From positions 9,109,501 to 9,173,500 of the forward strand of contig NC_060114.1 of NCBI RefSeq assembly GCF_021155765.1: 64,000 nucleotides of DNA, given 5' to 3'. Position numbers and translations under genes: made by a program. The stretch comes from Diprion similis. Its lineage: Eukaryota > Arthropoda > Insecta > Hymenoptera > Diprionidae. Below the pieces are notes generated by a model that saw only the letters and a program-made list of their open reading frames with translations, was not told the origin of the DNA and did no database searches. Positions 1 through 11,084 of the stretch are shown here, one piece after another; the first letter of the stretch is position 1; each line of letters opens with the position of its first letter.

Positions 1-138
1 TCTGTGGGTATACAATGTACAATTATTCATGAAGCACGATCAGACTTAAGGGAATTGAACTGTCATATTATACTTCAAACGATAACTTTTTCAATAAAAT
101 TATCAACTAATTGTGTATAATTTAGAAAGATTTTTCAC

Positions 139-348
139 CTGCTTCAAGTCCAGAGCCGGTTGTCGCTTGAGGATTGGACAGTACAACGTTGCATTGACGT
201 TATTATCGTTTTTGATGATTGTTGAATTCTCTGTTTTTCCGTTGTCCGTGTAGCCCGAAGAGCCGTTTATTAATCCCACGACCACGATTAGCACAAACCA
301 CAATAACGAACGATCGCGTTTATTCTTCTGATGATTTTTACGATCCAT
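139..348 (-). CDS. Lipocalin-like secreted protein, copy C (first exon only, partial)
   Basis: This is the first coding exon (70 codons, start at 348) of a third member of the lipocalin-like cluster; the rest lies beyond the left window edge. The N-terminus is basic (MDRKNHQKNKRDR) and is followed by a hydrophobic stretch (LLWFVLIVVVGLINGSSG) typical of a signal peptide or anchor. The exon then reaches the family signature Tyr-Cys-Pro...Pro-Ala-Leu-Asp-Leu-Lys-Gln and stops at a CAG|GTGAAA donor. Both paralogues to the right end their first exon at the same place, after a Gln codon and in phase 0, which supports this boundary. The predicted mature part contains Asn-X-Ser/Thr sequons. Homology to the other copies is seen; lipocalin membership is inferred from the fuller copies. 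Confidence 0.6.
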
Positions 349-841
349 ATTTTATTCACAAGTTATTTGAAACTCGATGATAAAATGCAGCAGCGATAGA
401 ACGATGTTGACGTTACGATGTCCCGAAAAGGTCTGGCCTTTTAGGTTGCTCGACTCCGAACCACTGTACTGTTATAAGCACGAAGAGTCTCTGACAGGAT
501 TTTCCTATTCGCAATTATATGCACGTTCGCTCTGGCTGCAGTTAACAAATTGTGTTTGATTGGCCAACGTGAATCTACTCATGCCATCAATTAATCATTC
601 GAAGAATAAACACCCTGAAACGCAAGCAAGCGTTCTTCACCTTATTAACACACATTACGCATCATGTATTGTAAAAATTATTCTTCGAGGAAGATTCGTT
701 TTTCAAGTTCTGCACGCACCATCTTGCATGTATATACTTGAGCATCGTCGTCGACGACTTGAGGATGACGAGGATCGTTTGTTGCATGCGGCGCGACTCG
801 CGATGTGCTCGATGATAGCGAAGGAGGGATTCGTTCGGTAA

Positions 842-863
842 TAATTAAGGTTAATTCCGCAAT
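842..863 (+). repeat. 22-bp word shared with 6134-6155 (inverted)
   Basis: The core AATTAAGGTTAATTCCGC and two flanking bases on each side are identical, on the opposite strand, at 6134-6155. It lies about 500 bp upstream of the start of lipocalin-like copy C. Function unknown; a shared control element or a fragment of an old repeat are both possible. Confidence 0.6.
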
Positions 864-1187
864 TGACCCCCGTCGTCGCGGCCCGCTTTTCTCCCTCCCG
901 TCTATGTTCTCTCGGTACTAGTATTGCTGACGCATCTGCTGATCCTCGCCAATTCTTCTCTTCATTTCGCTCCTTTTGTCGCGAATAATCCGGAAATATC
1001 TGCATATTTTCAGGAATTTGAGATAATCTCGTTATATTGGAAATTGTTAGCGGTAATGGGTGCAAATTTTCTTATAAAATGAAAATTATATTATTCATAT
1101 TTCAATAACGAACGTGTTTAATGAATAAACACTCATACAAAAGTTAATAATTTTTTCTCACTTATAGCTGCTATAAATTATAAATCA

Positions 1188-1227
1188 ATATATATATATA
1201 TATTGATATATATATATATATATATAT
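1188..1227. repeat. (TA)n microsatellite
   Basis: Alternating T and A, interrupted once by TTGA. Lies in the spacer downstream of lipocalin-like copy B. Confidence 0.9.
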
Positions 1228-1526
1228 GTGTGTATGTATATATATTACAATATAACAATAATGAATATAAGTAAAAAATATACTTTTGAACGATCAATCG
1301 TATAACATAATATTACAATATACATCGATACGATCACTGTTGAATTACAACACATTCTTGCATAAATAAGCACTTTTTCGTGAATACTTCTTTTAAAAAG
1401 AAAACGAAAGATCCTTTATCAAATACATAAGATCAAACCGCGGGTGATTCCGTATTTGTATTTATATAATAGTATCTATATATAAACAGCCGTATGCTAT
1501 AAATCATAACAATAACAATAAAACTA

Positions 1527-3595
1527 CTATATACAACACATGAAATTGGCAGCTTGAGCGATTGCCGTGTGAGAAACGGTGACTAGGATGGTGACAATGG
1601 CCAATGCCAATGGAGAGTAAACGCTGAAACGGTGATCCCTGCTCCCCGAATTAGCGCAAGTCTGTTTAATCATTACGTTGTTCAATCCACGCCATATTGC
1701 GAGGAGGGTCTCGATACTCTGTATCTCCTCTGGCGGCAGCTCACGTTCACGGGACAATATCACCGTGTACAACTGATTGTCAGCCGTGGTTGAACAAAAT
1801 GTTAGGACGAGGTGCGACTCGGTCGCTTTCATCACTTGAACACCGCCGACGAATTGAACGTATCCTTTGGCCAGAAGCGTTCCTGCGTTACAATCGTAAA
1901 TGAAAACTGTCTCTATTACGCAATTCCAGCATTATAGCCACACGATGATTTCGATATCGAGAAGGTCTTGTATGAAGTCATCGAACATTATGACTCGACG
2001 GTACATGAGAATTGGAGTAAATTGTGTTAACTTTGGCAAAGGCCGACATGTTTGTATATCGACGAGAGTGAAACTGTTTGAAGAACGCTTTAACGCGAAA
2101 CAACAAGGACGATCAGATTTCCAATCCCAGCAACTCGGATAGACAAGTGTCTAAACATAATATCATGGAAAGCAGATGCGTACCGTTCTGCTGATCCTTT
2201 GATTTCCATTGTCCAGGCTCAATGTCCGAGGGCACGTAAAACGAATAGTCGAGATTCCCGGCATCCTCAGTCCAGAGGAGCCTCAAGCTCCTGTGGCTCC
2301 AGCCGTCATCTGACCCGGTAAGTCGGAGATTGATTACGGGGCACGTCTTCACGGAAACCCGACCTGAATGCATCGGCCCGACGTTTTCGAATTTGTGTTT
2401 CACCACCTCCACCGCGTACCATTGTCCCTCTATCTGTATCGATTGAATACCGTGAAATCATTATCGACGTTTAGTCATATTTGCATCGGGAATCAACACT
2501 GCGAAGTGCGTACAACTTCGTTGGACTGCAGCGTATCTTTGAATGACCCTTCGTACTATGCTATAGAGAATGACCTTTGAGTGTTCGATCTATCTTTAAC
2601 AGAATTGTAATGTCAAAATGCATGCGAGTCATAGTTTGAACGGTTTGTCGACTGGATAGTTAGGAAAGCGGAGGAATTTCTCGAAAATTTATATTATCTC
2701 TATTTACTCCATCGAACAAAATAAACTGGACATTCGTGCTACTACGCAGCTATTTTCACGAGAATTAAGAACGAAGAAGCTACCGTTTGTCGATTGTCTT
2801 TAGTCTGGGCGACTTGGCACGTGCTTGGGATCAGTATAGCCGGTCGGTTAATTCCATATTAGTTAAGTCTTGACGACAGATTTCTTTTATCTTTAACAGC
2901 TTGTTCATTGGGTATTAAATACACGTATTATATGGACGTTTATTTTCATTTCTCGCTCTCTCTCTTTCTTTCTCTCATCGTTCAATGGATGAAGATAGAG
3001 AGGTCTGAGATTATCAATCATGCAGAGCTTAACTTGTGTCATCGGTACTCTACTTTTCTCTTTCAACAAATGCAAGTGTCGTCGTTTAATATCACTAATT
3101 GAATATGTACATACGTATGCGGTATGTATCATGTCGCTGGTCGCTACATAATTCATGATGATATATTTAAAGAAAACAAGAGAAAGGAATATGGTGCAAA
3201 CAAATCGCGCGAGACTATGCATCTGATCCGTCACAATAAGATGTAAACATCAATTGTGACTATTAATATACTCGTTCATTCTACTCCGATTAGAATCCGA
3301 TATATTATTCACTTGCCAAGCCTGCCAAACCGGAGTTCATACTCCAATACGAGATACTCCGTTCACAAAAGCTGAACCTTAGCACGGTTTGCATGTTACA
3401 TGAATATAATCTTGTTTAATTATTTACCTGTGTCCAATTGAATGAATGTTGTGGTCTCAAATCTGGACAGTACGCCATCACCGTTGTCGCATCCGTCGCA
3501 TCATCCGTGATTTTAGACGACGAATTGTCAATCATTGCAATTACTGTTACCAGGATTATAATTGATACTCGGTGTGGGAATGACTTGCAATGCAT
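1527..3595 (-). CDS. Lipocalin-like secreted protein with hydrophobic C-terminal tail, copy B
   Basis: Three coding exons: 3428-3595, 2184-2433 and 1527-1882 (257 aa). Introns are in phase 0 (CAG|GTAAAT...ACAG|ATAGAG) and phase 1 (AACG|GTACGC...GCAG|GAACGC), exactly as in copy A. An in-frame Met lies 34 codons upstream, but the Met at 3595 gives a better signal peptide. The protein has a Cys-Pro motif near residue 43, the lipocalin-type motif Gly-X-Trp-Tyr (GQWYAVEVV) opening exon 2, a second Cys-Pro, a strand-rich core, and two later Cys that could pair with them. The C-terminus is strongly hydrophobic (YSPLALAIVTILVTVSHTAIA), which suits a GPI signal or a membrane anchor. Lipocalins bind small hydrophobic ligands in a beta-barrel; no ligand can be read from the sequence. 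Family assignment is by motif, not by search. Confidence 0.65.
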
Positions 3596-5197
3596 CTTGG
3601 GTGAAGGAGGATTGAAAGAAAAGTGCAACTTGAATAAACGAAGGAAAATGAACCGCTGCAAACCGAACGATGTGCAAATTTCACGTTGCAAAACCACGCG
3701 CGGTATTTTCTAATTACTCCCCTCCAATATTCTTCTCTTCGTCTCTGGTATTCACCAAATATCATAATCCGCACGGTTACAGATAAAGACTGCTGCCAAC
3801 GTTCCGAACTCACGAAGTCATCTGACCCTGTCAACTGACTAAACCAACTAAATGCTACGGATGCACCGGAAGGAGATCTCTGCCCCTTCCAAACCTCCGA
3901 TGACCGCTCTTCTTCATCGCGATCGTCCTCTCGTACTTGTTAGAGCAGTAATGTCGGGCAGCGCGGCGGTATGTATCCAGAAGCCGTAATTGTTATTCTC
4001 AACTTCTGCGCTGCTTTTCAAACTGTGCAGAGTGTGCGACTGTGCCTGATCGGTTCATCTGCATCTGGACGCACATGCTTCATAGTCTCTCGGAAAGTTC
4101 TTCCATTAATCGTAGGGCGAGATTGGTGCCGCCATTATGGAGTCACTCACGAGTTAACGTTATAATATAACACCCGCGACCTTTGATGATAGTCTGCCGG
4201 GTTATCGCATCGCGAGAGAGACCGTTTATCCATCCTCTTTTAACTACATTTTGAGAGTCTGATGTATGTACAACATACGTGCTATTCAGTTTCACTATCT
4301 AAAGCAATTAAACAGTGAATATCTGGAAATTATCGTATGACGGTATATTTGAACAACCCGTTTCCCGCCCATTCTCAACTGCTCTCCCTCGCGATCGACG
4401 ATCCGAACTCGGACGGTAACTTATCGACCTTGTTTCATTCGCGATATTTACGACAGATGGAACCTCTTCTCTACGTTGGGATTATAGAACTGATATAAGC
4501 GACTGCACTTGAAGTTTTATAATCAAATTTTCATCTTAAAAATGCATTGCAAATCGATAAAAAAAAATAAAAAAAAATATATACACTAATCGCCTTGCAC
4601 TTGTTTAAAGCTTCATTCATTACTCCGGACACGTCTCAATAATGAATAAATACTTTAATATAGATTGGACGCGGTGCTTGCGAGGGTTGGGTTTACCTTG
4701 TTCCTCGCTATAACTATTGTATATCACAAGATATTTGACCAAGCTCCGCAATACGCTCTTCATCTTGTTTTCGAAAAATTGTAAGAATTTTGTACAGGAT
4801 GTAAATTCTTTAATTCACTTCACTTCAACCCGATATAAGTAAGTAGTTGAACAGACATTCGCATGATTGATTACAGCACTTTTCCGGATATTGTGTATCG
4901 TTCAAGAACATGATCGATTTATCAAAGAAGTTAGGTATCAGAAATTACGATATAGGTGTTTAATAGGTATATACTGATGGTAACGCGGTGATGACGAATC
5001 AATATCTCAAACCTGCCGATATATTATTTGAAAGAATTATTGTACTGCTCTGAAAATTACAAGCAGCATGTCTGTTACATTGTTAATAAAAAATTCAAGC
5101 TACGAACGCTTCCGACAAAGTTTCAAGTTTCAGAGTTCACGGCAAAACGCCGGATGTCGCGGGCATTAAAAAATTTAACATCATCATATACAAGGAT

Positions 5198-5220
5198 TAG
5201 GTAGGTAGGTAGGTAGGTAA
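5198..5220 (+). repeat. (TAGG)n microsatellite
   Basis: About five perfect TAGG units, with degenerate copies to about 5231. The unit is four bases, so it is not the five-base insect telomere repeat TTAGG. Confidence 0.85.
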
Positions 5221-5767
5221 GTATGTAGGTGTGTAAATACGTTACGCGTGTTACGCATGCAACGGTGTCGGTTCCTAAAAACGATAGCATATGCGTCCAC
5301 GAACTCGTCTTCCTCTCTGCGTTCTTATAGCCACAGAAAAGAGAGAGACATTTAAATTCTTGTAATTACCGTTTAGACCGTATTAAAGACCCTCGACAAA
5401 TCTACTGCACTTATCCACCACCGTAGTTCTTCTGCTGATGTGTACATCGTACCTATACAGACACAATAATTGTCTCCGCCCATAGATCGTGTGTGTATAT
5501 CCCCATCTCCGTCTATGACGGTACGTGAAGGCATAACAACGCGAAAAAGCTTAGTACCCGTGAGGACTACATTATCATGACTCTTCTTCGCATCTTTAAC
5601 GGCTTGTATATATTCATTGTACACTTTATACCATGACCGAAGTGAGCCAATGACGTCATACCTTTATTGATTTTTCACCAGGCTGCAACATCATATACAT
5701 ACACAATATAGGTATGTATACAATATACATATACTTATATATTACTACTTTTACACCTGTGTGTACG

Positions 5768-5790
5768 TATATATATATATATATATATAA
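5768..5790. repeat. (AT)n microsatellite
   Basis: Perfect AT dinucleotide run in the spacer between lipocalin-like copies B and A. Confidence 0.9.
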
Positions 5791-6030
5791 GTGTGTACAA
5801 GTATATACCTACCCGTGTAATCTATACACCCTAAATGAGTAAGAGGAACTGATCTTTGGGTACGTGTGTAAGAAGAAGAAGGGGATATGCGTTGGAAAAG
5901 TGATGGTGGAGGGATGGTCCTTATTCCCGCCCATAATACGTGTATTATAGGCATACTTAATCCTCCGCTTTGAAAAAACTTCGAACTTGTAGAAAAGAGG
6001 AGAGAATAGCAGGTATAGAATAGAATGGAA

Positions 6031-6078
6031 CGAAATGAAATGAAATGAAATGAAATGAAATGGAATGGAATGGAATGG
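6031..6078 (+). repeat. (GAAAT)n to (GGAAT)n pentanucleotide microsatellite
   Basis: Tandem GAAAT units shift to GGAAT units part-way along, which suggests that a variant unit spread by slippage. Confidence 0.85.
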
Positions 6079-6133
6079 GAGGTATAAAGCTACGCCGCGG
6101 GTGAAGAAGGAGTGATGATGCAGGGTGGGGTTT

Positions 6134-6155
6134 ATTGCGGAATTAACCTTAATTA
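6134..6155 (-). repeat. 22-bp word shared with 842-863 (inverted)
   Basis: Exact reverse complement of 842-863. It lies 2.5 kb upstream of the start of lipocalin-like copy B and about 0.9 kb beyond the stop of copy A. Confidence 0.6.
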
Positions 6156-6362
6156 CTATTTAACCCTCCTGCGCTGCTCAGTGTTTGTAGCTTCTTCTTC
6201 CTTCGCCTCCGTCTGCTACTACTTCCGCACCCAAACACGTATGAAACAACACCGGATTAGCCAGTTGTATAAAAGATAATTGATTTGTTTCGTCTTTATT
6301 TTATTTCTAATTATATTCAAGAACTTGAGTATATGTTATACATAATAAAACGAGTTTGTCAC

Positions 6363-6387
6363 TTTTTTTTTTTTTTTTTTTTTTTTT
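6363..6387. repeat. Poly-T run
   Basis: About 25 consecutive T. It could be the poly-A tail of an old minus-strand retroposed copy, but no body or target-site duplication was seen. Confidence 0.8.
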
Positions 6388-6839
6388 CTTTTTTAATGCT
6401 TATACTTTTATTATATAAATACACAATATAGTATATACTCCAACATATAGATACACAAATATATTATACACGACAGTCGGCAATCTTTCAATTATATGTA
6501 TATGTATGTAAATTGAGAGAAAAATTCCTTAAAATTTTATTCTTCGATTATAATAATATAATTATTATCGTTATTATTTTTCTTTCATATTTTTTTCGGG
6601 ATATCAATTGGACAACGAATAAAAAGAGTTTTAGTGGTTTTAACCATCAAAATTCGAGAAAATTGTCAAGGGATACGAGATGACGACAATAACTATAATA
6701 CGACAATTTAAAAAATAATTCATATTTATTATTATTATTATTATCATCATTATTACTATTATTAATTTATTTCTTTTTTCTGGCGTATTCCGGACGAAAA
6801 AAACTCTGTCAAAAAAATTTTATTGTGTCGTGCACTCGC

Positions 6840-6865
6840 GATATATATATATATATATATATATT
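6840..6865. repeat. (AT)n microsatellite
   Basis: AT run about 220 bp beyond the stop codon of lipocalin-like copy A. Confidence 0.9.
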
Positions 6866-7086
6866 ATAGTAATATCTAGAAGTTATAATACTCTGAGCAT
6901 TATTATATCATTATTCATATGTAAACTCTATTCAAACGTCTTGATCATTGATACACATAGGCATATATATATATATATTATATATATTAATAATAATATA
7001 TTATGTACATGCATGTATTTTGAACAATATTTGTTTTCTTTTTTTTTCGCCTCTTATCGCTTTTTTCACTCATTCGAGAGAAAATC

Positions 7087-10000
7087 TCATATTGTCGTTG
7101 TGTAAGTCGAAGTTGCGACGAGAAGGGTGAACAATGCGAGAATGATCGACCACCATGACCGATTAACGTTAACGGTGTTTATGCTATCTTTGCCGTTTTC
7201 GACAATGTTTATGCAGGTTTCGGTAACGCTTATCATCGGTAAACGTCTCGACAGCAAACTTTGCACGCCAGCTCTGTCATTCTCCGTTAAATGATAATTT
7301 CGTGACAATACGACAGAGTACAGCTCGTTGTTCGGCGATCTAGTACAGAACGTCAATACCATGTGGGACGCTACGGCTTTCATCACTTGTACGGTGCCCA
7401 CAAAATGGACGTAATTCTTGTTCACCAAAGTACCTGCATCGTCGGATTTCAACATTGATTAATATCAAGACGCCCTAATAAAAATGTCCCATGGAATCCA
7501 TCTGGTTTGTTCCAATTTCCGATGGATTTTGATGGATTCTATGGATTTACTATAGAAATTTTCAACAGAGCGAAGAGGAAGGAGAAGAAGGATAACCACG
7601 TGTATAACGTAACTTGAATTCATGTAGTGAATTACAATCACAACGTGCAGTATAGTTTTGATCCTTCTAGCAAATTTAGCGGAAGCGATTATCAAGGATG
7701 CACAGGATGCAATAGAATGCTTACCATTCTGCAGATCCTTCGATTTCCATAATCCCGGGGCGCGGGAAGGGTCCGTTACGATGAAAGAATAGTCGAGATC
7801 ACCATCCAGCGTGCTCCACAAGAGCCGGAGACTCCCGCTGCCTGTGAATCGCAGCCTAACCACCGGGCAGCTCTCGGTTATACCACGACTGCTGATGGTT
7901 GGTCGCATCGGGTTCGTCTTGTGCTCCACGTACTCGACCACGTACCATTTGCCAGTTATCTGTGCAGTACAAATACTTGTTTCCTCGTTTGTCTCTCTTC
8001 CTCTCATATACTTTCTTTCTTTTTTTCTTTCTTTTTTTTTTTCTTATTTTCTTATTTATCCAAGGTTAGCAATCGAAATTTTTTATCGTTTTTCATTTCG
8101 ATATTCAAGAATATTTGTATAAAACAAAATGATTATCGAATCGTGTATTTTTATTTGAAAAATTTTTACGCAACGTCTGTTATTGTTTTATCTTTTTCTT
8201 TATTCACGTGTACCTAGTGAAACGCAAAATAATGAATCTTAAAATAATGCGGGAGGTAACTTTTCTCTGCATGCCAAAGGTGTATCGTGTATAAATATGG
8301 AGACACGGGTATTTAATAGGAGAGGGTGGAGGGCGAAGAGCGAAACGAAGGGCGCAGGGAGGGGGGAGGGGAGAAGGAGTTTCACCCCTCGAGACCTTGT
8401 TTTGAATACGCTGTGGATATATATACACGCATGTATGTATATAAATGGGTCCATACTCTTATATATATATGCATGTATATATACACATATATATACATTA
8501 TCTCGTTGTCTTCCCCCGCGATCTTTTCCCAGGCATGTGGTATACGAAGCTCATGCGTTTTACATGCATTATACATTGATGTACATATGCAGTGTATAAA
8601 GAGGTAGAATATGCGTGTAATGACGTCTATATACATGTCATGCCTGCGTGATATTCGGCTGTAATATAGATACACGGTTTTGCATTAGGTACGTACATAC
8701 ATTATACGTTGTACCCATCGTACGCGGAGGATATAATGCGTGGTATCTGTATAACTTGCGACACGCACCTGCCGCCCCTTTTTGAACGATAAACGTGGTA
8801 TACGTCGTGAATTGTGTATAGGGCATTCCATGCCAACTCCACCGATGCGTGCAATCTAATAAAACGCTGTATTGGATAGAAGTCACGATATTCTGTGTCG
8901 AAACTTTTGTCAGAGTTTTTTTTCTCTGAACTTTGTGTGTAGGGAATTACGTGTAGTAGGTATATGATTAAAGACCTTACAAGTGATTTTGACGAATTTT
9001 TTGTAGAGTACCCTGTACATTATATACAATCTACAAATTTTTAATATGCAATGTAAGACGCGTAAAATGCTTGCGTGATAGTTCCCCTCGTTTTGGGTAA
9101 AACTATAACCGCGGCCCACCCCTTATGTGTATACTATAAACCGAAAACCCGGCGTACATTAATTATTACACGCGTATAATACGCGACGCACGCGTGCGTG
9201 AAGCTAAAACTCAAGATATAGGTTCGTCGCGTACCGTTTATGCATTAGGAAAATGACTGCGTAGGCGGAATTTACAGGGTGTACAATGAATGTGTCATCT
9301 CGGTTCAAATTCTCCAGATACGAAATTTTCCGCCTGACTTATGATTGTACTTTCACACCGACTTAACGTCCGCATCAACGACGACGAGATTTAAGCTCGT
9401 CTGCATGTTTAATTAAAGAGTCCGTTGAATAAAAGTTTATTCAGTCTCGGTTAAGGTGAGTTTTTACCTGATTTCCTCAATTTATGATCTGTAGCTGACT
9501 GAGTCAAATTTACCACCGTATAAATATATATATACACCTGTACATATCGCGTCATATTTACCTCGTTGCAGTACATAAGCATATAATATGTATATAGCTA
9601 TCGTTTTGCGTTCCGTACGCGCGGGTTTTCCTGCCTAACGTCAATAAATTGTCCCTACACCCACAGCACAGCCAGACGTGTTGTGCTGTATAGTATGCTT
9701 ACGTGCAGCAGCATGCACGAATAATAACACCACCGTACACAGCGGCTTTGTGTGCGCACATGTATATATATATATATATATATAACATAATACGGCAACG
9801 GGGCTTCTTCGTCGGAGACCGAAATCCTAAACCTTGATGCTCCCTATATACATACATACATGGTGTCTGGAATTATACCTGAAACTTACGGGAAACATCG
9901 TGAGGATATATTGTGGGTTTTTTATATCAAGCGTGGGTCTTTGAATCATTCCTGCCGTGAATTTCGGTCAGAAACTGTGTCATGTGGTCTCCATTGTCCA

Positions 10001-11084
10001 TTTTTTTGACTCACGATAGTATCTCATTGTCACCTGGAAATCTTGTTCACCCTTTGACAATGAGTCATAGAGTAAGTATTTTGACCACCTATTTTATATT
10101 CATTTTTTGTATATTTAATAAAAATTTCGACATATTTCTTTGCGTTTTTTGCTATTTTTGACAGTATACTAATAGTTTTTTTAATATTTGAGAGTTATTA
10201 TTACGATATAATGTCAATTATTATTGTTAAAAACAAATTGATTGAAAAAAATCGTGAAAATTGAAGGATTAATCCATTTCTCATAAAGTTAACCTTCTAC
10301 GCATGTACGTGTTTTACATAAATTATAAGTTTTTGGGGTCACTGATTACGAATCTGAAATCTGGTTTAAAAAATTCAAGATAGCTGGTCCAATATGGCGG
10401 ACTAAAATTTCAAATTGATCGAATCCGGAGAAAAAACCCCGTCCCGGGGTTTTTGGGTTGGCTAATACGAATCTGAAATCAGATTTTGAAAATTCAGTAC
10501 GGCAAATCCAATCGGAGATCCCCAAAACTCCGTAGAGTTTAGCGTAGAGTTTTTCGACAGTATTCGATCAAATTTGAAATTTTCGTTTACCACATTGGAT
10601 CCTCCATCTTAAATTTTCAAAATCTGATATCAGATTAGTTATCAGCGACCCCGAAATCCCCTGTAAATAGTTTTTTGACCGGTTTTGATTCAATTTGAAA
10701 TTTTCGTCCGCCATATTGGATTTCGCCATATGGAATTTTTGAAATCCGATTTCAGATTCGTAATCAGCGACCCCAAAATGCGCAAGATACTGTCTTGTTA
10801 CAAAAGTTGACTCACCCAATAATGTATGACTCAAAGAGTTAAACGGTGTGGCATATGATATCATACTATAAAAACGAACTATATCCAAATGAAAATTATC
10901 GTACCTGTTCGAGATCCAGGGAAGCCTGAGGTTTCATACCGGGGCAGTGAGTGGCCAACCCCGTAGGAAAGTTGAGACCGGTGTCGTCGTAGTCGTTCGC
11001 CGAAGAAGAACTGCTGGTCCCCATCAGCAGCAAGAAAAGGCACGCGAACGCTGCGAGACTCCAGCTGTTGCTTCGCCGATACAT
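7087..11084 (-). CDS. Lipocalin-like secreted protein with hydrophobic C-terminal tail, copy A
   Basis: Three coding exons: 10905-11084, 7725-7959 and 7087-7433 (253 aa). Intron 1 is long (2.9 kb, phase 0) and intron 2 is short (phase 1); both phases match copy B. The start gives a clear signal peptide (SLAAFACLFLLLMGTSSSSS). Exon 1 ends with the family signature His-Cys-Pro-Gly...Ala-Ser-Leu-Asp-Leu-Glu-Gln. Exon 2 opens with the lipocalin-type Gly-Lys-Trp-Tyr (ITGKWYVVEYVEHK), then Cys-Pro-Val and a core rich in Leu, Arg and Tyr. Exon 3 has VQVMKAVASHMVLTFC, matching copy B, a further Cys near the end, and a hydrophobic tail (WWSIILALFTLLVATSTY) that suggests GPI or membrane anchoring. A ligand or hormone carrier role is possible from the family only. 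Confidence 0.65.
9761..9784. repeat. (TA)n microsatellite in intron 1 of lipocalin-like copy A
   Basis: Short TA run in the 2.9-kb intron. The rest of the intron shows no coding signal apart from the foldback repeat at 10331-10778. Confidence 0.85.
10331..10778. repeat. Foldback repeat block: four diverged ~100-bp units, two per orientation
   Basis: The left unit (10331-10428) and the reverse complement of the right unit (10679-10778) align almost end to end. They share GGGGTC, GATTACGAATCTGAAATC, CCAATATGGCGGAC and AAAATTTCAAATTGA. Two inner units (about 10447-10530, plus; about 10555-10665, minus) show the same words in more decayed form. The arrangement outer-plus, inner-plus, inner-minus, outer-minus gives a large imperfect inverted repeat. 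No coding capacity. It may be a non-autonomous foldback element or a locally inverted minisatellite. Confidence 0.7.

Larger units (their letters stand above)
349..1526. other. Spacer between lipocalin-like copies C and B
   Basis: No gene recognised. It should hold the upstream control region of copy C and the 3' end of copy B. A TA-rich microsatellite lies at 1188-1227. A 22-bp word at 842-863 recurs exactly, inverted, at 6134-6155. A GC-richer pyrimidine stretch follows at about 864-910. Confidence 0.5.
3596..7086. other. Spacer between lipocalin-like copies B and A
   Basis: No gene recognised in 3.5 kb. It holds several simple repeats (listed separately) and the inverted partner of the 22-bp word at 842-863. 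Short open frames here have no recognisable protein character and no splice partners I could find. Confidence 0.5.

Noticed and set aside
5198-5231. Insect telomere repeat
   Set aside because: The unit is TAGG (four bases), not TTAGG, and the run is short and interstitial.
9300-9320. tRNA-like T-loop word (GGTTCAAATTCTC)
   Set aside because: No matching A-box or cloverleaf stems nearby; no tRNA gene was found anywhere in the window.
10015-10070. Short inverted repeat CTCATTGTCA / TGACAATGAG in intron 1 of lipocalin-like copy A
   Set aside because: Only 10 bp with a long loop in AT-rich DNA; not distinguishable from chance.
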